From Ancistrus triradiatus (Eukaryota > Chordata > Actinopteri > Siluriformes > Loricariidae), in assembly GCA_025084515.1 (NCBI GenBank), contig JAJAGP010001515.1, positions 120,230 to 184,229 on the forward strand: 64,000 bases of DNA, written 5' to 3'. Below the pieces are notes generated by a model, which saw only the letters and a program-made list of their open reading frames with translations, did not search any database and was not told where the DNA came from. The translations under genes and the position numbers were made by a program. Shown here one piece after another: positions 31,395-42,905 of this stretch; the first letter of the stretch is position 1; each line of letters opens with the position of its first letter.

Positions 31395-31640
31395 AAAGGA
31401 ACAGTGGTCATATCTCACTTCATAGCTGGGGAGACTCAGGTTAGACCCAACTGTTGGCTGTATGTAGTTTGCATGTTCTTCCCATGTCAACATGGGTTTC
31501 CTCTGGGTACTCCCCATTTCTCCCAAAAAACATTAGGTCATAAAATGTGGCAGGTCAACTGATGTCTATAAAGAGTCCCAGTGAGATTGATTGAGTGTGT
31601 CATCCTGTCAAGGGCTGTACAAATGTACTTAACCTGAATG
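31395..31640. repeat. Common fish dispersed repeat (3' LINE-tail-like)
   Basis: Contains TTTGCATGTTCTTCCCATGT and GGGTTTCCTCTGGGTACTCC, words repeated in many fish genomes. Related scraps are at 40500-40640, 43085-43215 and 44630-44770. No ORF. Confidence 0.45.
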
Positions 31641-31952
31641 TAGATATTTCATTAAAAAGTTGAATTTGTTACATCTAAATAATCTTTGACAGTTGGTAGT
31701 GCATAAAAGTTTTACTTCCATTTTAAAAATACACACAAGTTTCACAAAACACCTGATTTCAGATACACTTTCTGGTTTATGGCTTCAAATAAAGCTACAG
31801 TGACTTTACATTAACATACAAATTATGCTTATGACAGTTTTACTGTTTCAACACGTTGTTTTAAATGACTAAAACATTTTTCAGTAATAAAAATTAGATG
31901 CATTGAGCCTCCATATGGTGTAATCGATGTTTATACATTACACTAAGTCACA

Positions 31953-31991
<39 letters not shown>
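31953..31991. repeat. (GT)n(AT)n microsatellite
   Basis: Twelve GT units followed by seven AT units. Confidence 0.9.
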
Positions 31992-32152
31992 CATACAAAC
32001 ACTACACACACATGATGTGTAATGTAGAAATGAGAACATTTTTAGCTATCATACATCCATCTGAGTGACATTTTTCCGATCCTTGACCCACCTCTGGCAT
32101 CAGTGAATAGTTAAAGTATTTAAAAATAAGTTCTGTTAAGATAAACAGTATA

Positions 32153-32853
32153 CAATGGTACCTCGATTTTGACTATAAAAATTGTTCTCGGTTCTCGTTG
32201 TTTGTTCAGTACTTGGCGCTCTTGCGTAAAATTGTGTGAGTGGAGCCGGACTCAATTCATGACTATGATTCATGATTAGGTACACAGTGATTCAGGGAGT
32301 CAGATTCACAACTGACCGTGCTCACTGAAGAACTCCACTGAGTCTTTCTCTTTATTTTTGCATCCACAGTAATGTATACATAGCACAAATAAGTCTCCAT
32401 GGGTCCTAAAAAGGTTATTATTGACAGCCTACCCACAAGAAACACAGGCTGCAGTTAGCTAAATGGCTATGCTAACGCCCTGTGTTCAGCAATAGAGCAA
32501 GTGTTTTGCTTTTACTTTTCACTTTCAATCCAGTACACACTAAATTACCTGATATTTGACATTAACTTGCTGATCATTACTTGTTATAGGCTCCGCTATA
32601 TAAAGTACAGATGCTCTACCAAACCCTTGTTAAACTCCTCAGCTCATGATACATTTAGCTTATGATGGATTTGTCGGAACATATCCCCATCGTAAATCAG
32701 GGAGTACCTGTACAATACAACTCCATTAATGTATATAATGCTTTAGGCGGAGGGGGGGTGGGGTGTTTCTTTATGAGAAAAATCTGCTGGGTTGTTTTTG
32801 ATTCTCCACTTGCCTTCTGGAACAAATTCACAACTAGAATCGAGGTACCACTG
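32153..32853. mobile_element. Tigger-like MITE
   Basis: The ends are inverted copies: CAATGGTACCTCGATTTT at the left and AGAATCGAGGTACCACTG at the right, both flanked by TA. The motif CAGTGGTACCTCG resembles the termini of Tigger-type (pogo) elements. 701 bases, no transposase reading found. Confidence 0.7.
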
Positions 32854-32855
32854 TA

Positions 32856-34000
32856 TATTTTTACTTACTTTCTAAATATAGTGTTCTAGTAACTCATTAC
32901 ATAAAGTTTTGTGTGTGTGTGTGTGTGTGTGTTTGTTTATAAATGAATGTACACACTGCACATTATGTAACATTACTGCTACAGATAAATGGACAAAACC
33001 TTTTCATTTCAGTTACTACTTTCAGAGGCTTTGCCATTACTGCATGTTCATTGTACTATATTACTGTTTATACATTTGAAAATTTGTTTTCATTTTAGGT
33101 TACTAAACACTGGTAATGGTGTTAAAATAACTACTTGGATACTTTAACGTGTCAGAATGTATCCATGTAAGTATAAAAGCTGATTATTTTCATGCAAGTT
33201 TAAGTATGTATTTAGAAATAAATACATTTAAGAAATCTTGTTCTGAATGGAATGTGATGACAACGTATAAACGTCATTACATGTCATCATCATTATGGTT
33301 TATAGCAACTATTCTCACAAAAAAAGACAGAAATTACAGTTTATTACAAATGTCATTCCGAAGCACTAAACTCCAAAAATAAAACACCTCTATAAGTTTT
33401 CACTTTGGCGCCAGACACTGACCAAGTGTTGGTATTTTGTGGACTTTCTTTTAAAAAAACCATGTTTGGTACATTTTACTGTATTTTGTGTCTTGAGCTT
33501 TCTTCCACAGGCTTCATGTTTATCACAGTTTAAACCTGAAAATCTTGTTTTGCAGGTTAGAGTGGGATAATTATATCCTTGTTTAAACTAAACTTCAATG
33601 AGGTATCTGTCATGAGTCTGTGTGTTTGGATGTGTTTCTAATCACATTCAGAACCCTTTTAATGTTAAACCAGTTTTATTTTATTTTATAAATGTATTTT
33701 AATTCATTAAACTTTCCTCTGATTATTGCCAAGTTTACTCATTGACAGTTAGTAAAATAACTCAAATCAATGTTTTAGAAAACGCCAACTGCCTTGCTAT
33801 TAAATAATGTGCAGTGTTTATACATTCTTTTAAACATAACACACACTCATCTAACGTTTTGTAACTGTCAAAACTAATACACCTAATTATGAAATACTCC
33901 AACAGAAATTATAGTTTAGATATCCGTTGTACAGACAGAATTAGATTGATGTGAAAAGATCAGCGTTAGAAACATTCACCTGAGAGCTGGTTGGTTATTT
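32856..34000. other. No gene recognised
   Basis: AT-rich sequence with a (GT)11 microsatellite at 32911-32932. No coding motif or terminal repeat was found. Confidence 0.5.
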
Positions 34001-34007
34001 TCAAAAA

Positions 34008-34062
34008 GAAAATGAAAGTGAAGTTTTCTTCCAGATTCAGAACGCGGACCAAAGCTATAAGA
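34008..34062 (+). promoter_or_regulatory. ISRE-like site and TATA-like box
   Basis: GAAAATGAAAGTGAAGTTTTC at 34008-34028 fits the interferon response pattern GAAANNGAAA. CTATAAGA follows at 34055-34062. Spacing and direction would suit a plus-strand promoter, but no plus-strand gene was found next to it. It overlaps the 3' flank of the Ig gene on the other strand. Confidence 0.3.
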
Positions 34063-34129
34063 TCTGCTACTGTTGTTGTTGCAAACTGCTGAACACAAGT
34101 GAAAATGTTCTTAAAGTTTAGTACTTGTT

Positions 34130-34135
34130 TTTATT
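34130..34135 (-). terminator. Poly(A) signal AATAAA of the Ig gene
   Basis: AATAAA on the minus strand about 175 bases after the proposed stop codon. No other closer match was seen. Confidence 0.45.
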
Positions 34136-34310
34136 CAGACCTTTTTCTGTTAAACAAAAATGACTAAACTGTTTTCTACTCTGTGAATTAAAAACAGACC
34201 ATGAACAGGACCTGTCTACATTCTCTCACAGTCAGTTTGACTTTCTCTTTAAAGGAAATTACTTTAAGAGTTGAATCCCAGGATGCAAAACACAAAGAAA
34301 TGTCAACATC

Positions 34311-34363
34311 TTATATTTTCAGATCAGCAGAGCCTTTGTTTGCATCATCTGTTCCACGCAGAG
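34311..34363 (-). CDS. Ig membrane protein, last exon (tail end, tentative)
   Basis: Acceptor CTGTGTTTTTTAG, then in the phase left by exon 5 LRGTDDANKGSADLKI and TAA. An alternative 38-base exon at 34645-34682 with good borders would change the frame and give a different end, so this end is provisional. Confidence 0.45.
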
Positions 34364-34610
34364 CTAAAAAACACAGAATTGAAGTGGATAAAACTTTAAA
34401 CACTGTGAGATTGGGGAGCAAATTTATATATCATTGTGAAAACTAAATGTCTCCACAAATACAGAAATATTAGTCATTTTTTGGGACGTTTTGCTATTCC
34501 CCATATGGAATGGCTTTTTACAAAAACACTCAGCTTTGCTTTATTTTACCGAGATTAAGGTTACTGTTGGTGAAAAGTCCACAACAATGGAAAGACAAAC
34601 ATGTGTATGT

Positions 34611-34643
<33 letters not shown>

Positions 34644-37600
34644 CCTCTTCAGCAGTTCGATTCTCTAATTGATGAAAATCCCCTTTAAAATAAAACACAT
34701 GATTCAGAATTTAATACTGATGATGAGGAGTATCGTGGTGTAGGGTTAGGGGGACTTAAGGTTACAGCTGCTGTGAGGGTTTCAGTCACAGCTGGTATTT
34801 TATGCATTGATTAAGCTGAAAAAAACTTTCTGTTCCAAAAGATAATTCCCAAAGCAAATGTGGACAGTGGAAAATGCAGGGTTATGAAATTCCCAATGAG
34901 ACACAATCACACCCTTATAAGTAACCATAACCATCAAAACAATCACACCCCTCATAGATTCCAAAACATCTGGCTATAGAGGGAGAGGAAATACTGGGAT
35001 GAAAATTAGAAATTAAATGCAAAACATTTTCCAAAGTGGAAAATCAACCATTATTGTGAGAAATATTGGGAGAAACGTAAAATCTCCCAAAGTAAAAATG
35101 ATAGAATTTGAGAAAACATTAACACCAGCACCCTAAAAACAATTAAGCAACTTACTCGAAGTGGAAACAGCAGAGGCTCGATGGATTCCTGTCAATAAAA
35201 TAAAAGCATGTCTTATCAGTAATCAAAATGTTATCTTTTTTTGGGTAGCCATGGCAACTTCAGTTTGCTATGATTATTTAACTCTAGACAGGAACAGATG
35301 AATATATGATCATCTCAATTTTCAATTTTACCATCAGTTATTTTATATTAAGTTAATATTAATCTTAACTGTCGTGAAATGGTGAAACGTTGGGGCCCTA
35401 TGGGCGAAATTTTAGTACCTAGTCCCGAACAAATCGTCATAACTCGAAGAATAATTTGTTAAACGATGAAATATTTTGAGAATTTATGAAGGGGAAGTAT
35501 CTCCACCATTTACAGTTTAAATTGAGTTTCTAGGTGAAGGTATCAGGATTTTAGACAAGTTTGTTCAGTGAAAAAGTTAATTAATATCTCAAAAACTGTA
35601 GGAGGATATACGCGCAGAAAATCAGGTGAAATAATAAAAATAATAATAAAAATTTGTGTGAAATAATCATGATTATCATTTAAGAAATTTGATCTGATAA
35701 AGCTAAGTTATAAATTAAAACATGTCATGTTTTTATTTGGAGGGAACTGTAATGAAGAAAAGCTCTGTCAACTCTAAGAAAGTAGTTTTGATTATTTAAG
35801 CTTGTGTTTCAGAGCTCCAGAGCTTTTATTATATTTATACATGATTTCCTGATTCAGTGCATCTTGTATTTTTGTTTCTTCCAGATTTTGTCTCTGGTTG
35901 GACCATGGTTTTGGTCTTTTTGATCTAACTTGTCTATAAAACCTTCAGAATTTAAATCTATTTATAACATAGCTGAGCAGATTTTTTAAGGTTTTTCTTC
36001 TGGTTTTCATAATATTTTGTTTGCATTTGTTTTAAATTTGACTGCTTTCATTTACATTGTGATTTGAATAATGGCTACAAAGACTTTGAACTAAATTCCT
36101 TGCATGAAAGTTGCTTTTAATTGTCGTTATTGGTACTTACTCTGATGACGGCGCCTGAACGTCAATATGAGGGCCAGTAGGAGTCCGACGATGAGTGAGC
36201 CGATAACGATAGCTGCAGCCACAATCTGGTTCTGATTAGACGTCACGTTTTTGGAAGATTTGGGGTCATCTTAAAGAAATAAAAGTAGAACTGAAATGTT
36301 GGCACTCAGAAAGAAGGACCAGGCAAGTTTCACATCGGTTCTAAATTTGAAGTTGTGGGTTAAACACTACATGTTTGGAAGTACAGCCTTTCATCTCACA
36401 TTTCTCACTTTTGTATTAAATTATGTATGATTATTGGATCTACAAATGCCATATTCTGTGCTTGTTTCCCAAGATCTATAAAAGTAAAATACAGAGTTTC
36501 GGGGACCTATAACAAAAAGTAAGTTTAATTCCATCCCATTAACTGATTCAATCTGTCATTCGATATATACGAATCTGCAAGAATAAAGTCTGAGACGAGA
36601 ATCGTCCAAAACACATGAATCCATCTTTTCTTCTCAAACTGCAGTTCATGTAACATCTCTGGATAGATCAACATGCAGAGACATTTAGGCAAACATATAT
36701 ATTTACCTGCAACTACATTTAATATAGAATGGGTTGACTTCCATGGCTAGCTATACTGAGAGTTATGAGAAACATCCTAGTTATTGATAACTTATTTGAT
36801 GTAATAAAAATTACCAGTCAGCTTCAGATTAAAAGCTTGTTCTCCTTCCACTTCGTATCTGTTGTTAAGAACAACACACTTGAATGGACCCCAAATCGAG
36901 TCGATCGTTTGAAAGCTCAGTTTGCTGGACAGATTATAGAGGCCTTCACTTCCCACCGAGATTTGCAGCGCAGAGCTCTTGGTCCAGTTGGTGCCTCTTT
37001 GATCAAACCAGTGAATGTTACCTGCTGGATAACCGCCACTAGCATTACAGTACAGATCAGCATGGCTGCCATCCTCAATATCTTTTGGCCACGAGCTCAC
37101 AATGGGGTTGTTGTACTTTGCTAAATAGAGAAAGAGAGAAAAAAGCATGTCACATACAAAATTTGTGTAGCGTTTGGCATCTTGAAAGAATTACCAACTT
37201 AAACAAATAATTAATGAAAATTATATCATTAAAAACACCTCATAAAAATGTAACGTTTAGAAAACCTTCTGCTTAGCAAAAGCTGAAACTTTCTGTAAGA
37301 TTCAGAAGATCATCTCTCACCTATGACACTGATGATGAAGCTTCCCTCATCTTGGCCGCGGCTAGTTCGGATCATGTATTTATATTCTCCTTCATCAGAG
37401 AGCATTGTGTTCTTCAGGCGTAAAGATGGCTGGTTTTTATCAGGAAGCTCAAACTGACAGCTATTTCGAAGAATTTTATTATAATGGGAGGTGAAACAGC
37501 TCTCGCTTCCTCCCACCTTTGTTACACTCACTGTATGAATTTGAAAATCCTTAAAACCAGAGATCATGATGCTGCAGGAGATGTCGGTGCTCTGACCAAT

Positions 37601-38018
37601 GAATCCCACCACAGACTGGCACTGCAGCTGGATCGTATCTAATTTAAAAACACAAAATTAAACATCAACAAATTCATCACCAATACACATTCCAAATAAA
37701 CAAGCGGAGTTTAGTTACATTCATAGCTGGAGGTTATAGCACTTTAAGACTGAGTAAAATAATATATTAATCAAATCACAATTCAGCAGTGATAATGATA
37801 AAAGGCTCAAAACATGAAATTGTTTAACATAAAATATTAACAGAAAACATATATCTATAATCACCCCTCTAACTTGCATGTTTTCCAAAAGCACACATTT
37901 TATTCTCTCTCTGATTTATCCCAAAAAGTTAACAATACTGAAAAAATCTAAAGCACTTACTTCCTGACAAATTTCCAAATTGCAACATGACAGTAAAGAG
38001 AATCAACAATGCAACCAT
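34311..38018 (-). CDS. B7-family-like (CD80/CD86-like) Ig membrane protein, six exons, 298 aa
   Basis: Six exons joined by phase-1 introns give 897 coding bases. The product has a signal peptide (residues 1-20), a V-type Ig domain (about 21-125), a C-type Ig domain (126-227), an Asn/Ser stalk, a transmembrane helix (about 243-265) and a 33-residue tail beginning with three Arg. Four N-glycosylation sites are seen (NAS, NWT, NLS, NVT). Order, all-phase-1 introns and size match vertebrate B7 ligands and related receptors, which sit at the cell surface and modulate T cells. The exact member cannot be named. Odd point: the V domain has Tyr where the F-strand Cys should be. The last two exons are less sure than the first four. 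A Tc1 element sits 270 bases upstream of the start codon, and the acceptor-like TGTTGCAG just before the start suggests a non-coding first exon further upstream. Confidence 0.75.
34612..34640. repeat. (GA)n microsatellite
   Basis: Fourteen GA units in the last intron of the Ig gene, directly next to a donor-like GTATTC. Confidence 0.9.
35156..35188 (-). CDS. Ig membrane protein, exon 5 (tail, tentative)
   Basis: 33 bases (IHRASAVSTS plus split codons) between acceptor ATTTTATTGACAG and donor TCGA/GTAAGT. It keeps phase 1. Small symmetrical tail exons are usual in this type of gene. Not supported by homology. Confidence 0.5.
36141..36269 (-). CDS. Ig membrane protein, exon 4 (stalk and transmembrane)
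   Basis: 129 bases; DDPKSSKNVTSNQNQ, then a 23-residue hydrophobic helix (IVAAAIVIGSLIVGLLLALI and on) and the stop-transfer RRRHQ. Donor AGA/GTAAGT. Confidence 0.85.
36815..37120 (-). CDS. Ig membrane protein, exon 3 (C-type domain)
   Basis: 306 bases between acceptor TTTCTCTATTTAG and donor ACTG/GTAATT. Canonical Cys pair in ADLYCNASGGYPAG and GPFKCVVLNN, with the Trp in NIHWFDQRGTNWTKS. The YPAG/IxW pattern is common in B7-like C domains. Confidence 0.85.
37321..37638 (-). CDS. Ig membrane protein, exon 2 (V-type domain)
   Basis: 318 bases between acceptor TTTTTAAATTAG and donor ATAG/GTGAGAG. B-strand Cys in STDISCSIMISG; the F-strand motif reads LSDEGEYKYMIRT, so Tyr replaces the Cys of YxC. 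Three other Cys are present (LQCQ, ESCF, NSCQ). The G strand is GSFIISVIG. Confidence 0.85.
37961..38018 (-). CDS. Ig membrane protein, exon 1 (signal peptide)
   Basis: ATG at 38018 in the context AGAACCATGG. It codes MVALLILFTVMLQFGNLSG, a typical hydrophobic signal peptide, and ends at the donor GGAA/GTAAGT in phase 1. Confidence 0.75.
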
Positions 38019-38776
38019 GGTTCTCTGCAACACGAAAAAAGATAAACACAAAACTGTTATTATAATAATAATAATAATGTACATAATATTATTAATAACA
38101 GTAATATTAGTAATAAGAAGGAAAAGAAGACTATTTCAAGATAATGGTTTTGAGCACATGGCCAGTAAAACTGCGATTCCCAGACAAAATTCCCACACCA
38201 CATGGCAGAATGAAAGTACACACAGGCATTTATTCCACCTGTCTCATGGACACACACACACAGGTGTGCGAATAGTGGTTTAATATACAGTGGAGCAAAA
38301 AAGTATTTAGTCAGCCACTGATTGTGCAAGTTCTCCTACTTAGAAAGATGAGAGAGGTCTGTAATTTTCATCATAGCTACACTTCAACTATGAGAGACAA
38401 AATGAGAAAAAAATCCAGGAAATCACATTTGTAGGATTTTTTTAAAGAATTTAATTGTAAAATCATGGGTGGAAAATAAGTATGTGGTTCCCCCCCAAAC
38501 AAGCAAGATTTCTGGCTCTCACAGCCCTGTAACTTATGCTTTAAGAAACATCTTCTGTCCTCCACTCGTTACCTGTATTAATGGCACCCTGTTTGGACCT
38601 CATTAATCTGTATAAATGACACCTGTGTCCCAGCCTCAAACAGTCAGACTCCAAACTCAACCATGGCCAAGACCAAAGAGCTGTCGAAGGACACCAGGAA
38701 GAAAAATTGTAGACCTGCAGCAGGCTGGGAAGAGTGAATCTACATAGGCAAGCAGGTTGGTGCGAATAAATCAACT

Positions 38777-39061
38777 GTGGGAGAAATTGTACGAAAATGG
38801 AAGACATACAAGACCATTGATAATCTCCCTTCGATCTTGGGCTCCACGCAAGATCTCATCCTGTGGGGTCAAAATGGTCATGAGAACAATGAGCAAAATC
38901 CCAGAACTACACGGAGGGACCTGATGAATGACCTGCAGAGAGCTGAGACCAAAGTAACAAAGGCTACTATCAGTAACACACTACGCCGAGAGGACTCAGA
39001 TCCTGCAGTGCCAGGGCGTGTCCCCCCCTGCTTAAACCAGTACATGTCCAGGTCCGTCTGA
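38777..39061 (+). pseudogene. Tc1 transposase piece
   Basis: 94 residues: IVRKWKTYKTIDNLPSILG, NEQNPRTTRRDLMNDLQRAE and KATISNTLRRED. These are the linker and second DNA-binding helix-turn-helix of the paired-like domain. Broken at both ends. Confidence 0.75.
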
Positions 39062-39078
39062 AGTTTGCCATAGAGCAT

Positions 39079-39342
39079 ATGGATGATCCAGAAGAGGATT
39101 GGGAGAAGATCATGTGGTCAGATGAAACCAAAATAGAACTTTTTGTAAAAACTCAACTGGTCGTGTTTGGAGGAAGAAGAATGCTGAATGCCAAGCGCAG
39201 AATCCCAAGACACCATACCTACTGTGAAGCATGGGGGGTGGAAACATCATGCTTGGGGGGGCTGTTTTTCTGCAAAGGGGACAGGACGACTGATCCGTGT
39301 TTAAGGAAGAATGAACGGGAGCCATGTATCGTGAGATTTTAA
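39079..39342 (+). pseudogene. Tc1 transposase piece with first catalytic Asp
   Basis: MDDPEEDWEKIMWSDETKIE and LFVKTQLVVFGGRRMLNAKR are the start of the catalytic domain. The glycine-rich box after it (39230-39300) is frameshifted. Confidence 0.75.
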
Positions 39343-39911
39343 AGCCAAAAAACCTCCTTCATCAGTGAGAGCATTGAAGATGGAACGTGGCCGGGTCTTC
39401 CAGCATGACAGTGATCCCAAACACACCGCTCTCGGGCAAACGAAGGATTGGGCTCCGAAAAAAGCATGTCAAGGTCCTGGAGTGGCCTAGCCAGTCTCCG
39501 ACCTCAGCCCCATAGAACATTTTGTGGAGGGAGTTGAAAGTCCGTGTTGCCCCAAAACATCACTGCTCTAGAGGAGATCTGCATGGAGGAATGGGCCAAA
39601 ATACCAGCTACAGTGTGTGCCAACCTGGTGAAGACTTGCAGGAAATGTTTGACCTCTGTCATTGCCAACAAAGGTTATGTTATAAAGTATTGAGTTGAAC
39701 TTTTGTTATTGACCAAATACTTATTTTCCACCATGATTTACAATTAAATTCTATTAATTTCCTACAATGTGATTTCCTGGATTTTTTTTTCTCATTTTGT
39801 CTCTCATAGTTGAAGTGTACCTATGATGAAAATGACAGACCTCTCTCATCTTTCTACGTAGGAGAACTTGCACAATCAGTGGCTGACTAAATACTTTTTT
39901 GCCCCACTGTA

Positions 39912-41640
39912 TATCAGCCAAAATATTCTAATTATGATTCATGAGACTACAGAAAAGGTTCATTCAGATAACATTCATTCTTATTATTAAAATAATAACA
40001 TTCTATACAACTATATGGTTCATAATTTGGCAGACAAGTAGCCCTGACCCTGATCACTTTCTGTACTCTGTAATTTCCTGCTAAAATTCCTTGTATTGCA
40101 TTTTCCTTACATGGTAGTTTATCCACGTGAGTTCTCTCGGGGTTACTTTGTGGAGCTGTGAAGCCTTTGGGTTTTTGGAGCTACAGCAGTTCAGAGCTCT
40201 GAAACAGTAATATAAAAATAGATGTCTTACAGTTATGACAGTACAATTATTACAGTTCTTTCATGTCACTCCACTACTGTGGTCCCTTCACTGACTATCT
40301 GTAGCTGCTGCATCAGATTCAAAACCCTGATACTTACCTACAAATAAAAATGGATCAGCCCATTCTTACTTAAAGACTATAATCAAACCACGCTCTGTAC
40401 CTCATACAGTACCACTTGGCTCGACTGGACCCACCACTCGATTTCAAAGGAAGACAAGCATCAAGACTCTTCTTAACACTGCTCCCAAGTGGTGTAATGA
40501 CCTTAGCACCCAGGTTCCTCACACATTCCAAAGACATGTGGTTAATTGGTGACTCTAAATTGGCCTACTATGAAAATGTCTAAATGGTTTGTGACCTTGC
40601 TCCTGACATGAATAGACTTTGATGCAGACGTGACGTTAAAAAAAATAAATCCAAATCCAAAAAAATTAATCCTACCAGCAACAGGTAATGTCTACAAAAA
40701 AGAATACAAAGCACTTCTGTACAGTGCACTGGATAAGGACATCTGCTAAATCCCATAAATGGAAATTAAATGTGGTTACTTGGGGGAAAAAAACAGACAT
40801 TTTTATTCAGAATTTGTGTTTCTTCAGAAACTATGCGATTGCTGTATGTCACGTAATTTGTAAATCAGTTCATAAGACTGGACCAGCCCACTTCCTGTGT
40901 TGTTCCCAGTTTTTATTTGCAAATAACGGTTACTGCATCAAACGTCACAATTTTACATAAGCTTTTTAAGTTTCTTTAAACTAAGATGAAGTACCAACTT
41001 TGCGAGTTAATGTTTAAAGCAGATGCTGTTAGACATGATTAATACATGAATAACTTGGAAACTGTGCCACTTTTTGTTTTTAAAACCTGCCTCACATCCT
41101 TTGTCCATGGATTAAACATAAACCTGCGTTACAGATTCTAACCACGGAAAAAACATTCTGTACGTTTTCCACTTTTCGCTTTTTTATTATATAATTTCCA
41201 TCACTTACCCCCATTTTTGTCTGTTCTGTTTTTTATTCATATGTTTGATTGAACGGAATACCTTCTCCACCCTTTTCTGCTTTCTCCTTTGTGGAGCAGC
41301 TTTATTGCTTTTTAGCTATGAAAGGCAATTCAACAACAAAAGATTGTGCCTAACTTGATGTAGCTTGTGTTTAAACCTTTTGTGCATCCATCCAATAATT
41401 TAAACCACGCGTTCTTTTAAGGCAGGAACTGTTCAACAGGAAAATAAATGTGCATGACATGAGCAGAAAACTTTCGCGAAGTTCACACTGAACCGTGCCA
41501 GAGGACAACACACATGTTGATTTCCCTGTTTTTAAATAAAACTTTTCTTTATCTGCATTACTTACATCCGAGCAGCACTGGTTTAACCAAAACAAGTCAG
41601 CGCATGCAGGTGAGAAAAAAAAAAACAGAATGTGTTTGGA
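39912..41640. other. LINE scraps, otherwise no gene recognised
   Basis: 40262-40520 translates in pieces to a post-RT LINE region (LARLDPP and similar) and 40500-40640 holds the common repeat GTTCCTCACACATTCCAAAG. The rest is unassigned. It lies upstream of the Ig gene and may hold its promoter and first exon. Confidence 0.4.
40344..40419 (+). repeat. 76-base direct repeat, copy 1
   Basis: Almost identical (three differences seen) to 41988-42063. It is the part ATGGATCAGCCCATTCTTAC to CTTGG of a LINE remnant. Confidence 0.85.
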
Positions 41641-41987
41641 CTGGCATTACATACAGTGCCTAGAGACAGTAAGTGTCAAAAGCTTTTCCATTTGTCACAT
41701 TACGACCTAAAAAACTGAAATATATTAAACTAAATTTTCCAGCTGTATTTACACTGTACTTAAAACCCTCACCTTCAGTGTAAAAGCAGTTGTTCCTTGA
41801 TTCCACTACTATCAGATCACGGAGACACAAAGAATTCACCCTGGTTATAAAGCTGCTTTCAAAAGATCCCCGGGATAAAGTTGTGGATATGAACAAGTTA
41901 GAAAAAAAAATACAAAATAATATTTCAAAGGCTTTAACTATCCCTCAGAGTAACGTTCAGAGCAATATTAAGAAGTGTTCTGCTTAT

Positions 41988-42063
41988 ATAAAAATGGATC
42001 AGCCCATTCTTACTTAAAGACTATAATTAAACCACGCTCTGTACCTCATACCGTACCGCTTGG
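41988..42063 (+). repeat. 76-base direct repeat, copy 2
   Basis: Partner of 40344-40419. The sequences on both sides differ. At 42170-42215 a LINE tail (TTGTAAAGCGATCTTGGG, GGCGCTAT) follows. Confidence 0.85.
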
Positions 42064-42649
42064 TAAGGTAATGTTAACAATAGATACATGGCTCATTAAA
42101 AGACAATAGACACATGGATCCAAGGCTTAAAACAACCGCTTCAGAAATGCGAAGTGACACAAGATTTAATTTGTAAAGCGATCTTGGGTATTGTGAAAGG
42201 CGCTATGAGTCACACTTAATATTATTGTTTTTTAAAAGCGTTGACTCTTGCATTTGGTTTCATTTCAGCCAGGCGGTAGATTAAGGAAGTAAAACAGGAA
42301 CAAGTTGAAGGACTAATGGCGCACTTCGAGTTTATATTTAGTATATTTAGCGTCGGATTACTCGATTTAATCTTATCATAATTGTTGTGTTTATATTCTT
42401 AAATTTGCAGTAACAAAGGAAGTAAACGTGATGTGGTCAGATCTGGATACTGCGCTTCATTTCACTGCTCTAAAACCGAAATCAGTCCCAGCTTCGAACG
42501 AAATTCATTTCACAAGCATTAAAGAACACAGCAGAGCTACTTACAGAAAACATGAGGAAAACGTCCGAGATTCAGATGAAATCAGAATCAATAATTAGCA
42601 GAATAAACCCGATGAAGCTTCTCCACTCTTACATATCGACTGTGTGCTG

Positions 42650-42905
42650 AATTCACGTCAGGCGCCAAGCGTTGAATGCAGTACTTTCGGTTTTACTCTG
42701 ACGTCCTCGGAGTGCCGTATAATCCACCCATAGACTGACACCATCATTTGTACTTTGTTCACTGCAGAGGGCATAACAAAGGTTCCCTGGTACTTCTCTA
42801 AATCCATTATGCCAGTCACACAGTTAAGATTGCCAGTTTCTGCAGCACAACATCCCCACAATCACTGAGCCTCCTTCAAGCTTGACTGTAGGGACAAAAC
42901 TGTTT
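42650..42905 (-). mobile_element. Tc1 transposase fragment
   Basis: Minus-strand reading: a Gly-rich WGCCAAETGNLNCVTGIMDL-like stretch (42658-42861), DLEKYQGTF and MPSAVNKVQMM. This is the region between the first and second catalytic Asp. No termini were found. Confidence 0.6.

Larger units (their letters stand above)
38288..39909 (+). mobile_element. Full-length Tc1 element, inactive
   Basis: 1622 bases flanked by TA. The terminal inverted repeats are about 205 bases long and start CAGTGGAGCAAAAAAGTATT and, at the other end, CAGTGGGGCAAAAAAGTATT. The transposase starts at 38663 (MAKTKELSKDTRKK), then shifts frame near 38705. Later pieces include KWKTYKTIDNLP, IMWSDETKIELF (first Asp) and an HDSDPKHTA-type block (second Asp) at 39400, but the third is damaged. 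So it is dead. The terminal sequence is shared with the copy at 56515-57202. Confidence 0.9.

Noticed and set aside
34201..34446. Plus-strand 81-aa ORF near the ISRE-like site
   Set aside because: No domain, no good splice border, and it overlaps the proposed last exon of the minus-strand gene.
34645..34682. Extra 38-base exon of the Ig gene
   Set aside because: Borders look good, but its length shifts the frame, and skipping it gives phase-consistent exons throughout. Kept as an alternative only.
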